Shown here piece by piece: positions 1-5,200 of a stretch of DNA of 5,200 nt (the first letter of the stretch is position 1; the number at the start of each line of letters is the position of its first letter). The notes below the pieces were generated by a model. That model saw only the letters and a program-made list of their open reading frames with translations, ran no database searches and had not been told where the DNA came from. This DNA comes from CAXDOZ01 sp963991145 (GTDB lineage: Bacteria > Bacteroidota > Bacteroidia > Chitinophagales > JABDMM01). The translations under genes were made by a program, and so were the position numbers. Where the stretch lies: NCBI GenBank assembly GCA_963991145.1, contig CAXDOZ010000153.1, positions 1-5,200 of the forward strand. The letters run 5' to 3'.

Positions 1-589
1 TTCTCTTGTATGGGATAAAACTGGTATTGAATCCCATCCATAGCACATCACCCTGAAGCATTCTGTTTCTAGCATCAATCTGATTGAAGACCTTTGTTGC
101 TCTCTTGCTCAACAACCAAAAATCGAATCCGCCTTTAGGCATCCTCGGATTGCTCACCTTCATGATGCGATAGAAGAAGTTAGAAGCAAAATCTGAGAAG
201 AAACCATCGTTTCTGCCGGTTCGATAACAGATAACCACATCGCTGCCTTTATCAAAAGCATGCACCATCTCAGGAATCTTCTCAAAGGGCTCCTGCATGT
301 CTGCCGAGAGCTTGACAACTGCATCTCCCCTTACTCTCTCAAATCCGCATAAGACGGCGTATCTCTGACCAAAGTTTCTCGATAGAGAAAACACTCTTAC
401 CCGCTTATCCTTCTCGCGTAGCTCGAGCAATTCTTTGAGGGAATCGTCATCAGAGCCATCGTTCACAAAGACAAACTCGTAATCGAATCCCTTCAATTCA
501 TTCTTGAACAAATCGGTGATACCATCATAGGTTGGGAAGAGAGATCCTGAGTTTCGGAATACGGGGATCAGAAAGGAAATTACTTTCAT
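1..589 (-). CDS. GT2 family glycosyltransferase, DPM1/GtrB/ArnC-like (3' end outside window)
   Basis: Translating the minus strand from the ATG at 589-587 gives 196 open codons running off the left edge, so the C-terminus is missing. The protein starts MKVISFLIPVFRNSGSL, the usual first beta strand of a GT-A fold. It then has FVFVNDGSDDDS (residues 39-50, nucleotide-binding NDGS), FSLSRNFGQ (67-75) and KLSADMQEP (93-101) at the metal-binding position, followed by GGFDFWLLSKRA. This order is that of the dolichyl/undecaprenyl-phosphate glycosyltransferase branch of GT2, whose members transfer a sugar from a nucleotide donor to a polyprenyl phosphate at the inner membrane. Many carry a C-terminal pair of membrane helices, which would lie beyond this window. 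The usual DAD triad reads SAD here. The gene is last in the block, 71 bases after the aldo/keto reductase, and has no clear Shine-Dalgarno sequence (AAGAACACCCT before ATG). Family is confident; the sugar and acceptor cannot be told. Confidence 0.93.
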   Translation of the reverse strand, partial: MKVISFLIPVFRNSGSLFPTYDGITDLFKNELKGFDYEFVFVNDGSDDDSLKELLELREKDKRVRVFSLSRNFGQRYAVLCGFERVRGDAVVKLSADMQEPFEKIPEMVHAFDKGSDVVICYRTGRNDGFFSDFASNFFYRIMKVSNPRMPKGGFDFWLLSKRATKVFNQIDARNRMLQGDVLWMGFNTSFIPYKR

Positions 590-623
590 AGGGTGTTCTT
601 GCGGTATGAAGATAATTGCATTT

Positions 624-644
624 CCAGTATCGAATTAATACTGG
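624..644. repeat. Perfect 7-bp inverted repeat in the intercistronic gap
   Basis: CCAGTAT at 624-630 and ATACTGG at 638-644 are exact reverse complements separated by a 7-base AT-rich spacer (CGAATTA). This is the main structure in the 71-base gap between the aldo/keto reductase stop and the glycosyltransferase start. In the transcript it could form a small hairpin about 16 bases after the reductase stop. It is not followed by a U-run on the minus strand, so it is a poor intrinsic terminator. It may be an RNA-processing or stability hairpin, an operator for a dimeric regulator, or chance. Confidence 0.45.
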
Positions 645-660
645 CGCGATTTCCTTTCCA

Positions 661-1620
661 TTATTTGGGAAGCCATTTGTGGAATACTACCGGAACGGCT
701 TCTTTGATCTGCTCGATCTGAGCCTCATCCAAAGGACCCATTTCTCTTACTGCAACATTTCTCCTCACCTGATCTGGATTGCGCATTCCGGGAATCACAG
801 CAAAGACAGCTGGGTGAAACAGGCTGAATCTCAAAGAACTACTAGCGAGGCCCCCACCATTCCCAGAAAGGAAATTGAGCTTTCTGGCTGATTCCAGCAT
901 CCACTCGGTCATATCTTCCGGGAAGGTGCTCCTGATATCATCTAGGTCGAACTGCGGATCTGCTTTTAAGATCTTATCGGTCAAAAAGCCCGAAGCCAGT
1001 GGAACTCTTGCAATGATCTGAATCCCCTTTTCTTCTGCAATTGGGAATACCAAATCTTCTGCCCTCCTGTCGAGGGGATTGAAGATCAATTCTACAAAGT
1101 CCCCAAATCCTGCCTCAACAACCGATTGCGCGCCATATACACTTCTGCAGCTCACACCATAAGCGCGAATTTTTCCCTGTTTTTTCAGATCATCCAAAGC
1201 AGACTTATCAAAGCCTGACCAATCGGTATCGTCTGGTGGATTATGTAATAGAAGAATGTCGAGATAATCTCTGTTCAATCGCTCAAGTGAAGCCTCTACG
1301 GCTTGATAAGTATACTCGGCACTGAAATCCTGAAAAGCCTCCCCTGATTCATTCTCGCGTCCTCCGATCTTGCTGCAGATCAGCACATTTTCAGAGTTTT
1401 CATTTAGGCCTTCGGCCAGATAGCGTTCCGACTTCCCATGGCCATAAGCATCAGCAGTATCAAAGAATCTAATGCCGCTGTCATAAGCGGTTTGCACAGT
1501 TTCTAAAGCAATCTCTTTACTGATTGCTCCATAGCCATTGACCCTGCCACCAAAAGATGAGGGTCCTGCTAATTGCCAGCATCCCATTCCAAGGCCTTTG
1601 GCCTTTTGGAAATCAATCAT
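661..1620 (-). CDS. Aldo/keto reductase
   Basis: This is a 319-residue NAD(P)H-dependent oxidoreductase of the aldo/keto reductase superfamily, a normal length for a complete (beta/alpha)8 barrel. The catalytic tetrad is visible: Asp54 and Tyr59 in FFDTADAYGHGKSE, Lys84 in ICSKIG and His126 in LLLHNP. The cofactor-binding end is IPGMRNPDQVRRN (277-289), where the Arg and Asn residues typically contact the NADP phosphate. The N-terminus (GLGMGCWQLAG) is the usual first strand. There is no signal peptide, so it is cytoplasmic. Its ATG overlaps the dioxygenase stop by one base (TAATG), which fixes the start and suggests translational coupling. Aldo/keto reductases of this type occur in nucleotide-sugar and surface-glycan loci, where they may reduce a keto or aldehyde group. 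The actual substrate is unknown and the family is too broad to predict it. Confidence 0.95.
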   Translation of the reverse strand: MIDFQKAKGLGMGCWQLAGPSSFGGRVNGYGAISKEIALETVQTAYDSGIRFFDTADAYGHGKSERYLAEGLNENSENVLICSKIGGRENESGEAFQDFSAEYTYQAVEASLERLNRDYLDILLLHNPPDDTDWSGFDKSALDDLKKQGKIRAYGVSCRSVYGAQSVVEAGFGDFVELIFNPLDRRAEDLVFPIAEEKGIQIIARVPLASGFLTDKILKADPQFDLDDIRSTFPEDMTEWMLESARKLNFLSGNGGGLASSSLRFSLFHPAVFAVIPGMRNPDQVRRNVAVREMGPLDEAQIEQIKEAVPVVFHKWLPK

Positions 1621-2384
1621 TATGCGGTTTCGGAAACGAAGTTTAGAGCTCCCTTGATCAGGGTTCTTTGCCCGAAGAAGGCATTTCGTCCATGCAGGAT
1701 TCGCGTGTCCTGGAAGAATACTGCTTCACCTGGTTGAAGGATAGCGCCAGTTGGCAAACCGGCATCAACGATCTTTCTCTCAAGGAAGTCGTGAAACTCC
1801 TCACACATATCAATTACCTCCTGAGAATTGTCTTCACTCACACGGAAATAATTCCAATTAAGGTGAATACCATCGGCATCTTTTTCAATGATGCGCTTCG
1901 TTTTCTTCTCAGTCTCTCCTTTATCGAAGATCACTTCATACTGAGTAAGCTTCTCTAATAGGTCAGGGCGATACTTCTCAAGGATATCCCAAAGTTGTAC
2001 TCCGTCAACAAAAGTGGTTGCCCCTCCTACCTCAGCGCATACTTTGCAAAAGAAGAAGTTTACATCATTGTCGTAACTCGTGTAAGCAGTATCTGTATGC
2101 AATGGCTGTTGAGTAGCACTGTGACGAAAAGTGTTCTCCTGCTCCTTGTCAAAGCGGATATCTGTCCATCTGTTGCTCGCCTCACGGTTTCCCGACTTGT
2201 TATCCTCATCGGCGTTTACGATCTCACCAAGGTGATCAGTCAAACCTGTGTAGAAGTTCTCTAGATCAGAGTTTGGGTCAACACCTTTGAGCACTACAAC
2301 TTTGTAGTCCTGAATTGTCTTTTTCAATTCACCCGGGAATGATGGGTCTGGGGAATAATTTACTTCTGTAAAAAAGCCTGCCAT
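1620..2384 (-). CDS. TauD/TfdA-family Fe(II)/2-oxoglutarate-dependent dioxygenase
   Basis: This is a 254-residue complete member of the TauD/TfdA (clavaminate synthase-like) superfamily of non-haem iron oxygenases. The iron-binding triad is intact: His96 and Asp98 in PLHTDTAY, and His231 in FFQDTRILHGRNAF. Arg240 in FGQRTLIKG is at the usual 2-oxoglutarate carboxylate-binding position. GGATTFVDG (120-128) is the conserved turn after the first motif. Family members couple 2-oxoglutarate decarboxylation to hydroxylation, or to related oxidations including sulfonate and sulfate-ester cleavage. The surroundings (glycosyltransferase, sulfotransferase, sugar aminotransferase) argue against taurine use as a sulfur source and for modification of a glycan, an acyl substituent or a precursor; that is inference. 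It lies 46 bases after the sulfotransferase, the widest gap in the first five genes, and its stop overlaps the reductase start. Upstream bases show no strong Shine-Dalgarno sequence. Confidence 0.92.
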   Translation of the reverse strand: MAGFFTEVNYSPDPSFPGELKKTIQDYKVVVLKGVDPNSDLENFYTGLTDHLGEIVNADEDNKSGNREASNRWTDIRFDKEQENTFRHSATQQPLHTDTAYTSYDNDVNFFFCKVCAEVGGATTFVDGVQLWDILEKYRPDLLEKLTQYEVIFDKGETEKKTKRIIEKDADGIHLNWNYFRVSEDNSQEVIDMCEEFHDFLERKIVDAGLPTGAILQPGEAVFFQDTRILHGRNAFFGQRTLIKGALNFVSETA

Positions 2385-2401
2385 TGCTTTAAGATTTTCT
2401 T

Positions 2402-2409
2402 CAAATTTA
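2402..2409 (-). promoter_or_regulatory. Possible Bacteroidota-type -7 element (TAAATTTG)
   Basis: The minus strand reads TAAATTTG here, an exact match to the TAnnTTTG -7 consensus of Bacteroidota housekeeping promoters. It sits 17 bases before the dioxygenase ATG, in the 46-base gap after the sulfotransferase. No TTTG-type -33 element is present at the expected 19-21 base spacing, so if real it would be a weak internal promoter giving a short leader. An eight-base AT-rich match can easily arise by chance. Confidence 0.22.
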
Positions 2410-2430
2410 AGCTATTGCCTTGCATGCTGC

Positions 2431-3444
2431 TTATTCATAGCGCTGCAAAATGTCACTATATGCCTGGTTTAACAACTGCCATTCGTCATCATCCACTTTT
2501 TGTTTATCGCTGACGGGAAAACTGGCTACTCCGTGATATTCAGAAGCGATCTCAGTCCCCTGAGCAGCAAGCTTCTCGCGAATGGACTGATAGATAGATT
2601 CAGGATCCTTGCAGAAGTCTTCATAAGCCACTGAGAGTTTGCGTTCTGGAGCGATCTGCTCAAATGCCTCTCTTACTCTTCGCTGGATCCAGTATACCTG
2701 ACCTGCAATTTCGTGATATGGCGTTTCAGGCCAATCGCCTTCAAACTCAGGCATTGGTCGGAATGCATACCAGGTCTCAATATTTCCAAAGAATGCCTTA
2801 CGGGCATTCAGGAATGATTGCATGTGGATGATCGGATCTCTGTGAAGCTGGATGCTCAATAGCTTTGGGAACATATCGTCGAGCATCTTTACATGCCAGT
2901 CCATGATCATTGCCTTGAGAGCAACTGGCTTGCCAAAGGCGTGATCCATCATGGCCATTTCCTTCACAAACTGCCTATTCAGCTCCTCATCAATATCTTC
3001 CTCAAGCAACTCACAGTAATCCTTAAAATGGAAGAACCTACGCCAGAAATACCAAAATTCATTTGGTGAAAGTGTGCCTTTGGTTTTGCCAAGATCTGAT
3101 TGAAAAATCTCGGGTCTCTTAACATCTCCGAACTCACCCAGCTTATCAAAATCCGTTAGGATCTGCTGAACACGAACGCCGAAATAAGGTTGCTTAAAAA
3201 ACCTGGAGATCAAATTAGATCCATAACCAAACTCACCCTGAGCGGCCAGCCATTGAATAAAAAGTGTTGTACCTGATCTCGCTCCTCCAAAAAGGAAAAT
3301 AGGCGGATTCACAGGTGCATCGGGCATTTCAGGTAGCAAGCGACCTGCTTCTTCCAGCACGGTATTCATCTCATGGAGCACATTCTCCAGATCGGCGTTT
3401 CGCTGAAATCGCGCTGCCCGTTTATCGGTATTCTGATCAGACAT
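2431..3444 (-). CDS. Sulfotransferase family protein (PAPS-dependent type)
   Basis: This is a 337-residue protein with the two hallmark sites of the sulfotransferase fold. The 5'-phosphosulfate loop is FLFGGARSGTTLF (50-62), with the RSGTT core. The 3'-phosphate site is IQLHRDPIIHMQSF (198-211), with Arg202 and Ser210 in the expected arrangement, followed by VAYEDF (272-277), another conserved family segment. Such enzymes move sulfate from PAPS to a hydroxyl or amine. There is no signal peptide or membrane segment, so it should act in the cytoplasm on a precursor or on lipid-linked glycan. The first 47 residues before the core are charged and probably helical. Its ATG lies inside the preceding gene and overlaps its end by 8 bases (ATGTCTGA), supporting this start and coupled translation. 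The family includes distant bacterial members that do not all have proven activity; substrate is unknown, but the locus suggests a sulfated surface glycan. Confidence 0.9.
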   Translation of the reverse strand: MSDQNTDKRAARFQRNADLENVLHEMNTVLEEAGRLLPEMPDAPVNPPIFLFGGARSGTTLFIQWLAAQGEFGYGSNLISRFFKQPYFGVRVQQILTDFDKLGEFGDVKRPEIFQSDLGKTKGTLSPNEFWYFWRRFFHFKDYCELLEEDIDEELNRQFVKEMAMMDHAFGKPVALKAMIMDWHVKMLDDMFPKLLSIQLHRDPIIHMQSFLNARKAFFGNIETWYAFRPMPEFEGDWPETPYHEIAGQVYWIQRRVREAFEQIAPERKLSVAYEDFCKDPESIYQSIREKLAAQGTEIASEYHGVASFPVSDKQKVDDDEWQLLNQAYSDILQRYE

Positions 3445-4393
3445 TTAGTTTCTCTTGTATCAATTTCACCATGCGCTCAAGGTCTTTTGGCTCGTAGCGC
3501 TGGTCGATGGGCAAAGGTAAAATTTCAGCACTCAGTTCGATTGAGTACTTATAATCTGAGTCTCCTCTTTGAATTACATCCGGCCAAATGGTCGCCAGAA
3601 AGATCTTCTCAGGGATCAATTCCTTGCGATCGAAATGCTTTGCAGGCTTGAAGGGATAGTAAAGTGGAACCTGGTCCTCAAGCTCATTCCAGCTTAGCTG
3701 GTTGTGCCTCCCAAGCTCCTGGTGTAGGTATAAAAAGTTTTCTCGCCTTCGCTCGGATACCTGATCGTAGTCAATGGCACTCATTACTTCCTGAGTTTGA
3801 AGGCTCATTCCTTTTGAAGTCCAGGGAATACTCTCCTCGTTCTTCAAGAACTCGGGATATGCATTTGCTAGATCTCCCTGACTGCGCAATTGAAGATGCC
3901 GATCGGAATTCGATTCATTTGGAGGCAGATCCAAAGTTCTCTTCAGGTTGAAAGCATAAGCTCCATCCTGAACTCCAAAGAATTTTCTGCATGAATTGAA
4001 GCCATAAAGTCCATGATCCGGTTTATGGAAGAATGCCATTGTCAGATCGAGGATCATTTGATCTCCAAAATGATCGAAAAGCTCTTCGCACTGATTCTTA
4101 CAAAGACCGAAGTAGTCGATATAGAGGAAGTAATCATTTTCACCATAAGAAGGCAAAACGATAGGCATCCAGTCTTCATTGAGCTCATAGAATGAGTACT
4201 CAATATTCAAATTCCTCAAAGGCTCTAAAAGACTGTCGCAGCAGTAATAGGGCACAAAGACCAGGTCTGGCTTCAGCTCCTCAAGGATCAAAGTGAAGGC
4301 GCTTCTTCCGGATGCGGCTTCCTGAGCCTGAAACAATGTACCTTTACCTTCACTCCATCCTTCCCATTCTATGAATCCACCAATCGCTTCCAT
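3437..4393 (-). CDS. DegT/DnrJ/EryC1-aminotransferase-like protein, short divergent form
   Basis: This 318-residue protein is usually annotated as hypothetical but resembles a PLP aminotransferase of the DegT type that has been shortened (true enzymes are about 360-400 residues). It starts with IGGFIEW (4-10). ASGRSAF (27-33) follows, in place of the usual SGT-A cofactor-phosphate turn. VFVPYYCCDSLLEPL (45-59) matches the V-P-x-Y/F-C/T strand, and FLYIDYFGL (89-97) the central strand. ILDLTMAFF (114-122) carries Asp116, the probable cofactor-ring Asp. NSCRKFFGVQDGAY (133-146) carries Lys137, the candidate PLP lysine. The tail ILPLPIDQRY (291-300) matches the DegT C-terminal motif. Whether it still binds PLP is open. 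Its ATG overlaps the WbqC stop by one base (TAATG), and its own end overlaps the sulfotransferase start, so it is tightly coupled to both. Assignment rests on motif recall; function is unknown, with amino-sugar modification a reasonable guess. Confidence 0.75.
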   Translation of the reverse strand: MEAIGGFIEWEGWSEGKGTLFQAQEAASGRSAFTLILEELKPDLVFVPYYCCDSLLEPLRNLNIEYSFYELNEDWMPIVLPSYGENDYFLYIDYFGLCKNQCEELFDHFGDQMILDLTMAFFHKPDHGLYGFNSCRKFFGVQDGAYAFNLKRTLDLPPNESNSDRHLQLRSQGDLANAYPEFLKNEESIPWTSKGMSLQTQEVMSAIDYDQVSERRRENFLYLHQELGRHNQLSWNELEDQVPLYYPFKPAKHFDRKELIPEKIFLATIWPDVIQRGDSDYKYSIELSAEILPLPIDQRYEPKDLERMVKLIQEKLNV

Positions 4394-5100
4394 TAGACCA
4401 GCTCGTAGTTTTGGAGAAGATCGCGAATTTCTTCTGCTGAGTTGAACATCATCACGTCGACAATGGAAAGAAAAGGCTGAAAATCATTATTGAATTGATC
4501 ATAACTGATCTCGCCGGCTTTGAGAAAATTGAGTTGAATTCCCTTAGCTGCAAAATCGTCTTTGCTGTAGAGATCCATTCCACCAATTGAATTAATGTAA
4601 TGGTCTGCTTTAAGCTGATCCAGTATTGCAAGCACTTTGACCTGGGCTGGGTCCGCCTCATTGTAATTGTAGTCTCCCGACCATGAGAATCGGGCCGGCA
4701 GGCCCAGATATGAAGAGATAGTGATCAATGACTCCCCGCATAACTCACCCACGCTTGTGCTTTCAAATTGAAGGCATTTCTCAATGATTGGGAAGGCTGT
4801 TTTAAAGTGTGGAGATTTACTGTAATTCTGCTCCAGGCCACGAAGGAATTTCTTGCGTTCAAGCTCGAATTTCTTCCCCCACTGCTTATCGTGAATACTG
4901 ATCTCCACTGCGCTGTTCTCAACTCCAAAAGAGAATAATTGAGCCTCTCCGCTTCCCTTATTGAGAATCTTATTTCGATTGATCCAGCCACCTTTCATGT
5001 ACTGGGCACGATCGTAGATCACAAAATGGTCAACTGCCGCAATCAGCTGGAAGTAGCCGATATAGGGGAAAAGATATGGCTGCATGATGGCTGCCCTCAT
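4393..5100 (-). CDS. WbqC-family protein
   Basis: This 235-residue protein is a full-length WbqC-like protein, a family (about 230-240 residues) common in O-antigen and other surface-glycan loci whose biochemical activity is not settled to my knowledge. The family signature opens the protein: AIMQPYLFPYIGYFQLI (4-20), then DHFVIYDRAQYMKGGWINRNKI (in 24-45). Later landmarks are HYINSIGG (167-174) and the closing LSIVDVMMFN (211-220). There is no signal peptide or membrane helix, so it should be cytoplasmic. The start is firm: it lies one base after the aminotransferase stop, and GGAGAG sits 6-11 bases upstream, the clearest ribosome-binding site in the window. Its position between a true sugar aminotransferase and a DegT-like protein suggests it works on the amino sugar or its N-linked substituent, which is inference. 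Confidence 0.92.
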   Translation of the reverse strand: MRAAIMQPYLFPYIGYFQLIAAVDHFVIYDRAQYMKGGWINRNKILNKGSGEAQLFSFGVENSAVEISIHDKQWGKKFELERKKFLRGLEQNYSKSPHFKTAFPIIEKCLQFESTSVGELCGESLITISSYLGLPARFSWSGDYNYNEADPAQVKVLAILDQLKADHYINSIGGMDLYSKDDFAAKGIQLNFLKAGEISYDQFNNDFQPFLSIVDVMMFNSAEEIRDLLQNYELV

Positions 5101-5101
5101 C

Positions 5102-5200
5102 TTAACTCTCCATGGTTTTGCGAATGATGGATGTGATTCTGTCTACATCCTCCAAAGGCAGACTCGGATAAAGTGGTAGGCACATTACTTCATCAGATGC
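5102..5200 (-). CDS. DegT/DnrJ/EryC1/StrS aminotransferase, C-terminal fragment (5' end outside window)
   Basis: Only the last 32 codons and the TAA stop (5104-5102) are in the window. The frame is open to the right edge and reads ASDEVMCLPLYPSLPLEDVD, then RITSIIRKTMES. The stretch E-V-x-C-L-P-L-Y-P-S-L-x-x-E-D-V-x-R-I is the standard C-terminal signature of PLP-dependent sugar aminotransferases, which convert a keto nucleotide-sugar to the amino sugar. The truncation is only the window boundary. It is one base upstream of the WbqC start, so the two are surely co-transcribed. The catalytic domain cannot be seen, so activity and sugar specificity cannot be judged. Confidence 0.8.
   Translation of the reverse strand, partial: ASDEVMCLPLYPSLPLEDVDRITSIIRKTMES
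5106..5111 (-). promoter_or_regulatory. Ribosome-binding site of the WbqC-family gene
   Basis: The minus strand reads GGAGAG, then 5 bases (TTAAG), then the ATG at 5100. This is a good Shine-Dalgarno match at normal spacing, embedded in the last codons of the aminotransferase gene. It supports the chosen WbqC start. The other genes here have much weaker upstream sequences and may rely on coupling. Confidence 0.6.

Noticed and set aside
590..623. Bacteroidota-type promoter for the glycosyltransferase
   Set aside because: The closest -7 candidate, TATCTTCA, has two mismatches to TAnnTTTG, and no suitably spaced -33 element was seen.
624..644. Intrinsic terminator after the aldo/keto reductase
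   Set aside because: The stem is only 7 bp with an AT-rich loop, and the downstream bases on the minus strand (AAATGCAATTATC) contain no T-tract.
616..891. Plus-strand open frame of 91 codons
   Set aside because: It lies mostly antisense to the aldo/keto reductase, whose motifs are clear, and its product matches nothing recognisable. Other plus-strand frames inside 1668-2264, 3315-3951, 4013-4195 and 4939-5127 were rejected for the same reason.
1626..1636. Short palindrome GTTTCGGAAAC near the end of the dioxygenase gene
   Set aside because: It is coding sequence with 5-bp arms, easily explained by chance.
1620..2384. Taurine dioxygenase for sulfur scavenging
   Set aside because: The family match is good, but there are no taurine or sulfonate transport genes nearby, and the gene is embedded in a glycan-biosynthesis operon.
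4452..4991. Two minus-strand frames of 69 and 88 codons inside the WbqC gene
   Set aside because: They are out-of-frame shadows of the WbqC-family gene, which has family motifs along its whole length.

Overview
The window is a dense, single-direction gene block with every gene on the minus strand, so it reads from right to left. It looks like the middle of a bacterial surface-polysaccharide (O-antigen, capsule or exopolysaccharide) biosynthesis locus. Evidence for this is a DegT-type sugar aminotransferase tail, a WbqC-family protein, a DegT-like protein of the kind found in such loci, a PAPS-type sulfotransferase and a polyprenyl-phosphate-type GT2 glycosyltransferase. The organism is probably a Gram-negative bacterium from the Bacteroidota or a relative. 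Reasons are the moderate, slightly AT-leaning base composition, acidic proteins, mostly weak or absent Shine-Dalgarno sequences, and one TAnnTTTG-like promoter element. This assignment is an inference and not firm.

Layout in transcription order: (1) 5200-5102, C-terminal tail of a DegT/DnrJ/EryC1/StrS aminotransferase, cut by the window edge; (2) 5100-4393, WbqC-family protein; (3) 4393-3437, DegT-aminotransferase-like protein that is shorter than the normal enzyme; (4) 3444-2431, sulfotransferase; (5) 2384-1620, TauD/TfdA-type Fe(II)/2-oxoglutarate dioxygenase; (6) 1620-661, aldo/keto reductase; (7) 589-1, N-terminal part of a GT2 glycosyltransferase, cut by the window edge. Genes 1-4 are fused by a 1-base gap, a 1-base overlap (TAATG) and an 8-base overlap. 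Genes 5 and 6 share another TAATG. Only two gaps exist, of 46 and 71 bases. The 71-base gap holds a perfect 7-bp inverted repeat. The whole block is probably one operon, perhaps with a minor internal start before gene 5.

A plausible working picture, which is inference, is the following. The aminotransferase makes an amino-sugar nucleotide. The WbqC and DegT-like proteins act together on that sugar or its N-acyl group. The dioxygenase and reductase adjust oxidation state, and the sulfotransferase adds a sulfate. The GT2 enzyme moves a sugar to a lipid carrier or growing chain. The most unusual parts are the WbqC/DegT-like pair next to a true DegT gene, and the adjacent sulfotransferase and dioxygenase, which could form a hydroxylate-then-sulfate module. 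No tRNA, rRNA, CRISPR array, insertion sequence or other mobile element was seen. There is no gene-free stretch longer than 71 bases.
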